NCBI GenBank assembly: GCA_007449985.2
Contig: VIIQ02000766.1
Span: 62,001 to 126,000, forward strand
DNA length: 64,000 nt
Origin: Desmodesmus armatus
Lineage: Eukaryota; Chlorophyta; Chlorophyceae; Sphaeropleales; Scenedesmaceae
Reading direction: 5' to 3'
The notes beneath the pieces were generated by a model. It did no database searches. It was not told the DNA's origin and saw only the letters and a program-made list of their open reading frames with translations. Position numbers and translations under genes: made by a program. Of this stretch, positions 1 to 11,383 are shown one piece after another. The first letter of the stretch is position 1. Each line of letters begins with the position of its first letter.

Positions 1-193
1 TGCAGATACGCCCCATTGAGAGGTTACACTGCCAGCTGCGGGTGCCACTACACAAGAAGCAGGCCATGCTAGTCAGCTGCAGGCATATCCACCACTCAGC
101 ACACTCTGCCGTGCTGCATGCCTGCACAATTTCACCACAACCCCAACCTGCTGTACAAGCCTCTATCTGCCTGCCCCCCAGGTCACTCCACAC

Positions 194-1267
194 CTGCAAT
201 GTATGTGATGTCTCTGTCGCTGAGGCGTGGGTTGAGGGTGTGGCAGACTGCCCCCAGGCCCATGATGCCGTACCATGCCTCCAAGTGGCGAGTGGTGTTC
301 CACGCAAACGTACCCACCACGTCACCAAGCCTGCCGCCATTGCATGCGAGTGTGCAGGACAGGACAGGCGATGTAATGAAACGCAGTAATGTGATGTGAT
401 CTCAAAAGAAAAGAAAAAGAACAGAACGCACAGGCACCAGGGGTTGCTGGTGGGCTTGCACCAAACTGACATGGGCTGTGGGCCTGCGCTGCGCTGGTGG
501 GACCATGCAGTAGGAGAAGGGGGAGAGGCTGCTGCTTCTTGGCTGTGTGTAGCAGGTGTCGGCAGCTGCTGCTTGGCATGCCCAGGAGGGGAACCACGCT
601 GGCATGCTGCTCACTATACCTCAATCATGAGGCTGCATGTCTGCTGCAGGACAGGTGGCACTCACCCCACCCCTAGCTGTGCCAGTGCCAAGGCGCACAG
701 CTTTGCCCGCCTGCTGAGGTCGGCATACGTGCTGATGTGCACTGGGCCTTCCACTGTGCGGCACACAATTTCTTGGTCCTTGTGCCTTCAGGGGGGAGGG
801 GTTCATTTGGGGGTGATAGTGGGGGTGCAAGGGAAAGCGAAGGTGTCCAGAATGGTGCAAGCGAGGAAAAAATAGTTTGTCGGAGAGGTGAGAGTGCAAG
901 CTGCAAATCAGCGTGCACAAGAAACGTGGAAACCAACTCAAGCACGTGAGGGCTTTTGCAAGCACCACCAGGCTATCATAGCCTGTGTGTCAGTTTTTGG
1001 TCCCACGGTCTGTTGGACCCCAACCAACCAACAAGAAGGAGCTCATTGACGTAGAGCGGCAAAACCTGAGAGCTATAGTACGGTTAGCCAGGCTGGGGGC
1101 GCTAGAAGCGATGAAGCGGGGGAGGGAGGGGCAGGCGAGGATGGAGAGAGGAGGGCGGGAAAGGTTGAGGGAGGGGAAAGGGGGGTGGAGACCCACCAGT
1201 GAGCTGCATATTCCAGGGCGTGCGTGACCAGTAGCGGCCACTGCTGCATCTGACCTTGATGTTGCAT
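194..1267 (-). CDS. Fatty-acyl-CoA synthetase (AMP-binding family), 5' part only
   Basis: The family activates a carboxylic acid with ATP to an acyl-adenylate and then an acyl-CoA. Three exons are visible: 1267-1197, 785-666 and 330-194; the gene continues past the left edge. Splice phases agree (TG|G, GG|G). The translation reads MQQWPLL, then a block with RTVEGPVH and TYADLSRRA, then GDVVGTFAWNT, RHLEAWYGI and CHTLNPRL. These are the N-terminal signatures of bacterial AlkK-type and plant AAE-type medium/long-chain acyl-CoA synthetases. The adenylation P-loop and catalytic motifs would lie outside the window. The start chosen is the first in-frame ATG; a second ATG 18 nt downstream also fits. 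An acceptor-like site near 1437 could join an earlier targeting-peptide exon. Chain-length specificity cannot be read from this part. Confidence 0.82.
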
Positions 1268-1642
1268 TGCTGCTGCTAGCTCGGATTGCCACTGTGGTGC
1301 AGGAGACCCCAACAGAACAGCAGACTGGTCGTGATAGTTTAGGCTCCGAGCCAGTGCACAGGGCTTGCTGTTCAACTGCTGGACGTGAATGTGCGGTGTC
1401 AAAGAGCTTACGCTGATGGTCGAGCTGCCGCTGCGGAGAAATGACAGATAACTGCTTTGTCAGCACAGATGACAAAAGTCCCTGACTTACCCTTGATCAA
1501 CAGCGCCGCACCTTCCAATCAAAAAGGCAAGCCGTGCCTGTTTTTGTGTGTTGTTCACAGCGCTGTAGCACTGAACTGCGCCAGATCATTCATGTTCGCT
1601 TGTTCTTGCAGTACAGCAACACCAGCAAATTATACGGTAGTC
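1268..1642. promoter_or_regulatory. Divergent intergenic region between acyl-CoA synthetase and CSTF2
   Basis: 375 bp separate the two start codons, so both promoters and both 5' UTRs should lie here. I see no clear TATA box. An acceptor-like sequence near 1437 on the minus strand raises the possibility of an upstream exon for the synthetase. Inference from gene layout only. Confidence 0.4.
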
Positions 1643-4600
1643 ATGAGTAGAGCACCTACATCCACCGTATGGGGTAAGCGGCCAGCCCCCCTAGCTGGGC
1701 CCATCATACAGCAGTGATCTATCTCCTCTTCCCTTGCTGACCCTCCCATTCATGCCTCCATTCCGTGGCTGTTTGCAGTGGGAAACATCCCTTTTGATAC
1801 AACTGAAGCCGAAGTGCATGGCCTGCTGTCCAGCATCGGCGCAATCAAGAACTTCAGGTGCAGCAGCAGCAGCCGCAGCAGCAAACGCCGCAAGAGCAGC
1901 AGCGTACCTTCCTGTAGTAAATATAATCTGGTGTTCCATTCGTCCTGTAGCCATCCTCGTATCTGTAGCGCACATTCTGACGTGCCCTGCCCCTCAGTTT
2001 GGCATGCCGGTGGACGTCACTGGACAACAGTGGCAGGCTGCAAGGAGCCACTCTGACCGCTTTCCTCCGTTGTTGTTATGTCCTGTCTGCTTGATTGCCT
2101 GCTTTGCTGCTGTAGGCTCATCCTGGACAGGGAAACTGGCAAGCCCAAAGGCTTTGGGTTCTGCGAGTTCCACAACAAGGAGGATGCAGAGAGTGCTTTC
2201 AGGAACCTGAATGGCACCATGTTCAAAAGCAGGCAGCTGAAGGTGGACTTTGCAGAGGAGAACATATCCGATCGCGTGCACAAACCACGAGGCAAGTAGA
2301 AGCAGGACAGCAGTCCAGCACGGCAGCAAGCCCACCTGCTGCCTGGCATCTGACACAGCAGTTGAGACAAGCAGCTGCCATCAACAAACTGTGTTGCCAG
2401 GCCATGCACACAGCACGCAGCTGCATCCTCCTGTTGATGTAGCAACTGCTTGCGATCCACAGGTCACCAGCTGATTTTCGCTCACTGAAGCTGGCGTCGG
2501 GCCAGTGGCAACAAGCAGCAGCTTGTGACAGTTTGCATGCAGCAGCAGCAGCTGGTATGCCATGTGGCTGTGTTCCTCCTCACATAAAGCATCAATCCTG
2601 TCACAAGCTAGTGGCAGCAGTTACACCTCAACTCTGTGGGTTTCTTGGACGGAAGGAGAGATATTGGGCACAGTCGGCGAAGTCTCGTTGCTATTGGCGT
2701 CTCACCCACCCTGGAAACACATGCCCTGCCCAACCACGTTAGCACCGTCCAACATACCTGCCTGTCCGTTTCCCTGTGCAGGTGAACCAGGAGGCAGGCC
2801 AGACAGGGAGGGCGGCCCTCCCGGCGGCGGCCTCCCACCGCGCGGCCCTCCCGCCTACCCCCCAATCGGCATGGCAGCAGCGCAGCAGTCTGCAGCGCAG
2901 GTCAGCAGCCTGTTGGGCGGCACCCCAGCGGGTGACCGGCGCATCCAGGACATGCTGAACGACCTGTTGGGCAGCAAGAGCCGTGCTGAGCTTTGGGAGG
3001 TGATGCGCATGCTGAAGGATCACGTGGGCGGCGACAGGAACGTAGCCAAGGCTTTCTTTTCTGAGCGGCCAGGGCTCACAAAGGCAGTGTTTCAGGCGCA
3101 AGTGCTGCTGGGTGAGTTTTGTGTGCTGTCAAGGTCCAGCACGGTGTGCAAGAGGGTGTGGCGGTGTGCTGACGGGGTGTGTGGCGGTAGTGCAACAGCG
3201 GTTGGAGGGAGAGGCCTGTGGCAGGAGGCAGCCGCTGCACCTGCAGGTGTTGTTGCAGGCATGGTCGCAGCTGTGCTGTGTGTTGGGTGGTTGAACGATG
3301 CAACTTCGATGCATGAGCTTGTTCATGGCCAAGCAACTCAGGACATGTCCGCTCGCAGATACACGGACGGTGTCCACCAGCCAAACGCACTGGCATGCAA
3401 TGGTGGTTCAGGGCATAGTGGCAGTAAGGCTGGTTTGGCATCAGGGATTTCATGCATTCCAGCCAAGCACAGCAACGTACGTAGGGTTGGTACCGCAGTC
3501 AGCAACGTGATGCGCACCGATGGCCCCTTTGGCAGCCGGGCCAGGGGTGGGGCAGCAATTTGAGAGTGAAAGACACTACTCAAGCTCACCTATAGGCGCC
3601 GGCGGGGAGTGTTCCAATGAGCTTCTAAAGGGGGAACAGCTCGGTGCTGGGAACCTGGGTACTGTAGGCACTGTGCTGACACCCTTGCATCATTCAAGTG
3701 GCAGTGATCTTTCCATGCCATATCTGCTACATGTGCCCAGTACTGTTGATGAAGCTCCTACATGCATACACCTCCAGTCATTCACCAACCTCACCAATGC
3801 GCAACCTGCGTGCATCATGCGCTGTCAGAAGTCAACATGGCTCTTCTGCAGGTGGAGGGGTGTGCTCAAGGGTGTTGAAATTGGCGGCAAAGGCACGGTC
3901 CGGCACTGCCATGCAAGGGCGCATACCAGCAAGCAAGCAGCATCATTCAGATCCATGTTGCTCAGCTGATGTGCAGCTAGGCACTGGTCATGCGTGCTGC
4001 CCATGGAGGCACGGGAAGAGGGGGTATGATTGACTCTACACAGCAGCTTGACAATCAGGGTGTGCTGACCAACAGGGTGTGCTGACCAACATGAAGCCAT
4101 GACGTCGCTCGTGATTGCTGCAACCGCAAGCGTCACGCAGCTGTCCTGTGCAGGGGTCGTGCACACCAGCAGGGGCCTTCCTGATCCTCCCATTCATTCT
4201 TCTGCAGGTGCCAGCGTCAGACGCTGACCGGCCGCAGCTGCCGTCGGCGGTTATACACATTGACGCGCTGCACCGCGCCACCTCACACAGTATCTTTCCT
4301 CCAGGCTTCAACCAGTAGCTCAGGCACGGTTATGTCAAGTAGCTGGCACTGCCTGCTGCTGCTGCTACCTACTGCCCAACCCCTATACCCTCATGACACC
4401 TTACATGGCTGCGCCCTGCTGTTCCGCATTGCTGTGCTGTGCCATGCTGTGCAGGCATGGTGAAGCCGCTTGCGCCAGGCAGCTTTGCGCCGCCGCCTGG
4501 CTTCCCTGAGGGCCCTGCAGGCATGGGAGGCAGGATGGGAGGTGAGCAGGCACCAGCAGCAGGGTCAGGGCATCAACACACACCACCGTCGGGTGGTGCT

Positions 4601-5692
4601 CCAGGTGGCCTGGCTGATGATCGGCAGACATCATGCAGCATGCGGGCTGCATACTGCCCTTGAACATCCAATGAGCGGCTCAGCTACCTCGGCACGCATC
4701 AGTGTATCTCAATTGGTAGCCAATCATGCTTACCCTCTTCTTGCGAAAGGCCGGCGTGCCAGTGGGTGGCGGCGTCATTCAGCATGCACTGCACCACTCT
4801 GCAGAGCACACACTTTCCCCCCACTCACATGTGTGTGCGCATGTCCATTGGTATATGTGCTGCAGGCCCACCCCCACCTCCCCACGTGGAGCTGGTGGCC
4901 CACTGGGGCTGCAGCCGCTGCCTCCTGGAGCAGTGCCACCACCACAGGGACAGATGGCCCAGGTACGCTGCAGGACACCCCACACACATGCTGCTGCTCA
5001 GTTCATACATCTGCGAAACTGTTGCAGTTGCCATGCGCTGGCGCTTGTTTCTGGCGAATTTGCAACATGCAGATAGTTTTGAGTGCTTCCAGCTTGAGTG
5101 TTGGCCTGCCAACAGCTGGCACGGGTGTGCTGATTGACCGCACACAGAAGGCTTCAGAAGTGCTGCTGACTTGCTGCTGTGTCTGTGCCTGCCCGCGTAT
5201 CAGGTTGTCATTGTCGACCCCGTGACCGGCCAGCCCCAGACTGTGATGGTTCCTGCAGACCAGTTAGGCACATTGGGCACACTGCAGCCAGGCCCAGCAC
5301 AGCCTGCTATCATCTCAGGCGGACCCATCTCTCTGCCAGGACAGGAGCAGATTATCCTGCAGCAGCAGCAAGTCCAGCCTGTCCCCATGGCAGCAGCACC
5401 ACCTGTGCAGCAGCAGCCGCCGCCCCAGCAGCAGCAGCCTCCTCCGCAGCAGCAGCAGCCACCAGCAGTCCAGCAGCCGCCGCCGCAGCAGGTGCAGCAG
5501 CAGGCGGCAGCTGGGGGTGTGGCAGCGGCTGGGGGTATGTTTGCGGGGCAGGACCCTCAGCAGTTGCAGGTGCTGCTGCGGCAGGTGATGACAATGACTG
5601 ATGAACAGATCAATGGGTTGCCAGAGCAGTTCAAGCAGCAGGTGCTGTACGTGAAGGAGCAGATCCGCTTGGGGCATGTGCGGGTGGAGTGA
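1643..5692 (+). CDS. CSTF2: Cleavage stimulation factor subunit 2 (CstF-64)
   Basis: This nuclear protein binds the GU/U-rich element downstream of the poly(A) site during pre-mRNA 3'-end cleavage. My exons are 1643-1673, 1779-1857, 2116-2291, 2782-3111, 4455-4541, 4892-4962 and 5204-5692, giving 420 aa with all phases closing. Domains: an N-terminal RRM (about residues 9-86, RNP2 VWVGNIPF, RNP1 KGFGFCEF); the CstF hinge (about 125-205) that binds CstF-77/symplekin; a Pro/Gln-rich linker; and a C-terminal CSTF helical domain in the last ~45 residues ([17 protein letters not shown]). Human CstF-64 is longer, about 577 aa. Intron 3 appears to use a GC donor (CGAG|GCAAGT); if retained, translation stops two codons later and leaves an RRM-only protein. 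Intron 4 is long (1.34 kb). The exon 6 acceptor (GTGGAG|CT) was chosen because the more obvious CAG 26 nt upstream breaks frame. Confidence 0.9.
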
Positions 5693-6746
5693 TTCAAGCT
5701 GTGCTGTGCTGTGTTGAGGGCAGCTGAGGAATGTGCATGCATGCATGCATGCATTTGTAGTAGGGACTGGTGCTGGAGGTGTGTTTTGAGGGCGACACAG
5801 AGTAGGGGTGCATTGGTTGCATCTCGTGAGCGCTTTTGTGACTAAGCATGAGCCGTGGTCAGCACAGCGCCTGCGTGGATAGGTGGGGAGTCGGAGGGGT
5901 GTGCAAGGCAGGCTCGATGCAACTGCTCCCACCGATGTGTGCTGGGTGCCTTGTTGACGTCGACAACCTTGTGGATTCAAGCTTGTGCACTGCTCAGCGG
6001 TGCTGAGTGTGTCAACCAACAGCCGTGTGCATGTCTGCATGCAAAATACGTCATGTAACGTGACCAGGTTGGGCATGGTGTGCTTGCAATCTGGTTGGGC
6101 ATGGTGCGAGCAAACATGTGGTTGACAGGAGGGTTCAGGCACCTTTTGCAATCTAGATACACCTCTGTGTGTAACGGCAAGGCTCAATGCTTGCTCCCCA
6201 TACTCGGCCAACATACCACAATGCCGGCCTCCGTGATATCAGTGAATGGCGGGCATGAGCCCTTGAGCCTCATAGCTACAGGTGTAACTTTGGTTTGATT
6301 TGAGCACATGAAAATGCCTCCCTTCAGGAGCTGGGGTGTATATCATATGTTACATATGATATGTATCTCTCACATTCAGCATTTACCGCGCTGCTGTAGA
6401 AACCAGCATTGCCACACAAGGTCGTGGCTGTATGGCACTGCCACTGCACTTGTCGTTGTAGTCCAAACAAGAGGCATCAGCCCATGGGCCACACAGCACA
6501 CCTCAGGGTACCAACAGCCAGGCTGCCCTGTGAGCACTGCCAAGATTTGTGTGGCCTCCACACACAGGCTGTATGTGACACATACGCACATGCGTAAACA
6601 CACACAATGGACTACCTGGCAAGATGCAACCAGGGAACTTCTTTGCACCCTCTGTGACCACACACGCTGTTGTCATATACACTGGGCAACTTATACCGCT
6701 TGTAAAGCTCCCGTACACAACAATGCCAGCCACCGCAGATGCAGTC
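5693..6746. other. Convergent intergenic region, no gene seen
   Basis: This is the 3' flank of CSTF2 (+) and of the MYND gene (-). It contains a short (GCAT)n run near 5737-5754, a TGTAA at about 6055-6059 that could be the CSTF2 poly(A) signal, and the inverted repeat at 6341-6361. Reading frames here are antisense or low-complexity and show no domain. Confidence 0.5.
6341..6361. repeat. Perfect inverted repeat with 3-nt loop
   Basis: Two 9-bp arms (TATCATATG / CATATGATA) flank TTA. On the minus strand the loop region reads TGTAA, the algal poly(A) signal. It lies about 390 nt past the MYND gene stop, so it may help form that transcript's 3' end. Role inferred. Confidence 0.55.
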
Positions 6747-9700
6747 TTACTGCCTGCGCTCTGCAGCGACGCCCTCACACTGCTCTTTGTGCTGGAGCCA
6801 GTGCTCCCGTTGGCAGGCCCTGCTGCAGTAGTGGCCCATCATGCAGCCAGCACACACGCATGCCTTGCCGCTCACCAGCCCCTGCTCCCTGCTCCCAGCT
6901 GTGATCCTGCAGGCTGGGTTGTTGCAGGCCTCATGGATGGGCAGTGTGCTGAGCTCACTGCTGAACTCCTGCAGCTGCGCCAGCAGGTCACCTGCAATGC
7001 TGGGGCTGCACAGCCAAGCTGCCACTGCCACGTCAGCCGCACTGTGCTCACCATCCGACAGCATGGCCAGCACACCCTTCAGCACGGCAGCATCCCCAAC
7101 CTCCCAGGACTTGAGGTAGCGGCGAACATCAGACTGCCGCAGCCTGTGCTGGGTCTGCGCGCTGTCCCCAAGCTGCTTGAGGCCCTCACTGGTTGCAGCC
7201 AGGGTATGCAGCACCTGCAGGACTGTGGCTGCTGCCAAGCCACTAGCATGCTTCAGGTGCCTCGGGTCTAGGCCCTGCTCCCTGCAGTGGCCCTGCAGCT
7301 GCTGCCCATGCCTTGCTAGGCGCTGCTGCAACCAACCATCTTCCTGCGCAACCTTCTTGAGGCTTGTAGGGGGCCAGAGGCAGCTTGGCACACCATACAG
7401 CAGCCTCCCGGTACTTATGGCCTGTTTGAAAGATGCCATCAGCCCATTCACAAGCGCTGCGGACTGCCATTGGGGTGGCAGCTCGCACCGATACTGCGCA
7501 CCCTGCAGGACAACAGCCAGCACCTGTGTGCTGGGCGCTACAGCATCTTCAAACACAGCGGCCAGTAGGTTGAGGGCTTTCACAGTCCCCACAAGGCTCT
7601 GGGGCTGCTGGCTGGAGTCCTGCACTTTGGCGCTCCTGGCCGCTGCCTTGCTGCCTTCTGCAGCAGGCGGCAGCTGCACGTACGCCCTGAACAGCGCCAC
7701 CCACAGCTGCAGCGCACGACCCTGCAGCACCACCCATGGCAGCAGCGCGGCCGTGCCCTCTGCACCCAGCCCGCAGCTGTGAGAGCTGCTGCCCTGGCCT
7801 TCTGCAACCCCTCCTGGCTGCGTGCTGTCCTGTCCCTGCTGCGGGCCCTGCCCTGTCACCAGCAGCAACCTGCCAGCCGTGCACACGGCCCGGATGGTGT
7901 TGCAGGCACCCGCCAGCCAGTCATCCTGATGGTCACACTCTGAGGCATACAGCCCCGTTGGGTATGTACTGAACAGCTTCAGGGAGCTGAACAGCAACCC
8001 CAGCAGCTGCTGCTGTCGCTTGCTGCTGAATTCTTTCCAAGTGAAGACAGCTAGGAAGGGCAGCAAGCCACAAGCCTTGAGGAGGTGATGTCCACGAGGT
8101 GCAGCAGCTGGTGCTGGTGGCTGCTGTGTTTGACCTTCCTGCCTGAGGTTTGTGTAAGCTGACAGGTCTACTAGACGGCTGCGGCTGCCAAGCACATGGG
8201 ACAGCAGCTGCAGCATAGACCAGTCGCTACGGATTCTCAGGCGTTCGTGGTGGCAGGCACACCTCAGCCGCACAAGCTGCTCCAGTGTGCCTGCCAGCCG
8301 AAACAGGTGTGGTGCAGCCTGCTGCAGCACCTTGATGTCCACTGCTGCTGCAGCTAGCAGCGCCCGCAGCATTTCACACACACTGTTAAGCAGGTCCTTA
8401 ACCCTGACGTCAATATATGACGCCTCCAAGTCTGGGTAAGACTTGTCGACCGCTGCACTGTTGCCGCTATTGCTACTGCTGCTTTGCTCCCCGCTGCTGC
8501 GGGCTGCCCAGCTGCTGGTCACTGCCTGCAGCTCCCTGACCCCCTCCTTGAGCAGCCGGCATTGCCCCTGCAGCACCTCTAGCAGCACAGCAGAGGATGA
8601 CTCCCCGCCCAGGGCCCAGGGCTGGCTTGGTGCTGCACGCTGGCTGGGGGCTGTTGCAGGCCCACCCACTGCAGCTGGCTCCCCCTGCTGCGCTTCCTGC
8701 TGCTGCTGCCGGTTGAATTGTGCCCAGCACAGCCATGTGCTGACACAATCTGCTGCAAAGGTGGCGGCCTGCAAGGGATGCCCGCACACCTGGGGTGAAG
8801 CACTGACAGCTGCTGAGTTGAACATGCCCCTGAAACCGCTACTCACGGCTTCGCGCGTTAGCAGCAGGGCCAGCAGCAGGTGGGTGTGCTGGGGGTGGTG
8901 CTGGCCTTTGGCATGGCAGTCTGACAGGCGCCGCAGGAGTGAGTCACCGGCTTGGGGAAAGAGGTAATGTGTGATGTAGCCTCGCTCCAAGTAAAAAGAA
9001 TCGTAATAAGCCCGCGACAACCTGGGAAGCACCCAAGAGTTGTGGTTGCAGGTGGCTGCCTGCTGCTGCTGCTGCTGCCAGATGCATGCCAGCATCAGGA
9101 AGGCCTTGGGGCTGCAGTCCAGGCCCTCCAGCAGCAGCGTGAAGGGCTGAGGCAGCAGCTGACCACCCGCCCACTGCTCCGTCACACACACCAGCCGCCA
9201 GGCAGCTTCGATAGCACCCAACCCTGCGCCAGCCCGGCCTGCAGCCTGAGTGCTGTCCTGCGTGCTGTTGCTGCTGCATGCTGCTGCTGTGGCACATTGA
9301 CCGGCCTGGTCTGTCAGCACAGCAGCATCAGCGTCAGCAGTGCCCTCACTGCTTGCAGCAGCAGCAGCACTGCTGGCCCTACTGCCAGCACAGGCGGCTG
9401 CAGTCCTGCGCAGCCGCCGCATCATCTCAGTCCCCAGCACAGCAGCTGCGCCCACTGCAAGCATGCTGGGCAGCACGCAGGAAGAGTCCAGCATATCCCG
9501 GTCGCATAGCGTCGGTGCCAAATTCCGCCGGCAGACGTTGGGGTGCTTTGGGTAGCTGGCAGCAGTGCACACTTCTGCCAGCAGGTCAAGAGCTGCAAGC
9601 CCCAGCTGCAGGACATCTGCAGGAGGGGCGGGCTGCTGGTGACTGTCCACGCCATCTGCATGCGGCGGCTGGTGCTGCAGGATGGCTGTGCTGACATCCT

Positions 9701-10793
9701 GCAGCATGTGCAGCGCACACTCTGCAGCTGCTTCCGCCCAGGCCCAGGTTACCCGCTCTTTCCCCAGCACACACTCTGGCCAGTAGCGCAGCAGGGCGCT
9801 GCAGGCAGCCAGCAGCTCAGCATGCGCCAGCTGGCAGCTACGGCAGGGCGGGCCAGCGCCCGTGGCTGCGGGTGCTGACGGTACCATTGCCGCTGCTGCT
9901 ATGGCTGCAGGACACTTAGGCCCGTGGCCGAGTGCACAGCTGCTGCTGCCGGACTGCTCGACCGCCTGCCGCTGCTGCGCTACCTTGCTGAAAATCTGCT
10001 GCAGGGTGGTCAGCAGGCCCATGTTCTGCTGCAGGTCTGCCAGCGCGGCTAATATTGAGGTTGGGCGGACATCTGCGCAGTCAATGTCAACCGCAGCCAG
10101 TGTGCCTGCATGGCCAGCACGAATGTGCTGGTCCAATTCAGACAGGACCTCCACAAAGCTGGCAACCATGCCAGCACCAGTGAAGACCATGCCTGGCATC
10201 ATCAACGGCGGCACCACCATGCTCTCTGCCTGCTCGTGCCACTGTGGACAATCATGGGAGACCACGCAACAGCAGCAGCAGTGCAGACATGGGGTCGTCA
10301 ATATTTGTCTCAGACTGGACGCAGGGAAACATGGGGTATGCTACTCTTTGATGGAGCAGCCCTTGAGAGTTGAAACACAGCATGTGCATCGGCTGACCCA
10401 GGCGCAACACATGTGCATAAGGTACATTGCTGAGTTGTGTGCAAGGTTGGCGGATTTAGAACATGGTGTTGGTTGCTGTGTCTGTCGACCAGCATGGATG
10501 TCATGGCAGTACTGTGAACACCTCTGTCACCCTTCCAAACATTGCTGTTCATGATCAACATCCTTTGCAAACAGGCATTGCAGGCAATGTGGCATGCAGC
10601 GGGCGCTCACCCGCTCCACATCAACAATATGAAGTGCCACCTGCCAGGCATGGCTTAGAGGTGCTGCTGCCAGCCGGCCTCTGACTTTTGCCACATTGGT
10701 TGCAAACGTTGCTGACACTACGCCTTCAGCTGTGTAGTTAGCTCCAGGCACGATGTGTTGCATCAGTGACTCCATAGCCACTTGGGCTGCCAT
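6747..10793 (-). CDS. MYND-type zinc-finger protein of unknown function
   Basis: Two exons, 10793-10611 and 10241-6747, join in phase 0 (CGG|GTGAGC ... CACAG|TGG) to give 1,225 aa. Only the last ~55 residues are recognisable: a MYND zinc finger with a Cys-x4-Cys pair (CNNPAC), then CVCAGC, HYCSRACQ and EHWLQHKEQC. MYND fingers bind proline-rich peptides and often sit in transcriptional corepressors or SMYD methyltransferases. No SET domain is visible here. The long N-terminal part is helical-looking, Ala/Gln/Leu-rich with Gln and Ser runs, and may be a repeat scaffold. The start is the first ATG after an in-frame stop, and exon 1 would be missed by a single-ORF call. Large MYND-tailed proteins of this kind are, from memory, common in green algae; the function is not known. 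Confidence 0.8.
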
Positions 10794-11383
10794 AGCACTC
10801 AGTGGTTGCTGCCGCCGCTGCTGCTGCTGCTGCCGGGCCTGTGCTGGTTAACTCTGCCTAGATGACGCTCAGCGAGGGTTAAGCTGCCCAGTGAAGTATG
10901 ATTGTACAGTTGTAAGTACAACTACGAGACCTGAAACGTGGGCATCAGTCTCTTTGAACCAACTTGAGCACCAAGACGATCCACAAGAGGTTCAACGAGC
11001 TCTTGGGCGTTGCAGAGGAGTCTTTTCAGTGTGAACACGTCTACATTTCAATAATATTTATGACGTATCTGCGTTTGGGATGGGCACTCCTACAGAGAGT
11101 GGCTTACCAGTGGTCCCAGCAGTCCCAGCAACCGGTGACAACCGAAAAATAGCTTCCAACCCAGGATTCCCGAAAGTACAGAGCACGTTGCGCTTGCGGC
11201 TCAAAGTCTTGATTTCAGGCAAGGAGGCTGAACCCATTCCCAACGCAGCTGTTGTGCACACTTTCGCTGACAGAGGACTGAACAGCCTGTTGGATCCTGC
11301 ACCTTTCTCCACCCCAATCGTTCAAACTAGAAGCCATATTATCAGTGGTTGGTGCACTTTCGTAGTAGCTGCGGCAGCAGCAG
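10794..11383. promoter_or_regulatory. Divergent intergenic region, MYND gene / PC-esterase gene
   Basis: 590 bp between two divergent start codons, expected to hold both promoters. A small inverted repeat (TTGTAC ... GTACAA) lies near 10900-10920. A CAG-rich stretch lies just 5' of the MYND start. I found no core promoter element I would name. Confidence 0.35.

Noticed and set aside
4207..4318. Possible cassette exon in CSTF2 intron 4 (frame with [15 protein letters not shown])
   Set aside because: Composition looks coding, but it cannot be spliced in phase with exon 4 and ends in a stop; direct joining of 3111 to 4455 gives the expected protein.
5315..6214. 299-codon minus-strand frame opposite the CSTF2 last exon
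   Set aside because: Antisense shadow of the Gln/Pro-rich coding sequence, with Leu/Cys/His bias and no domain.
6747..10241. MYND protein as a SMYD-type lysine methyltransferase
   Set aside because: No SET motifs are visible anywhere in the 1,225 residues and the MYND finger is at the C-terminus.
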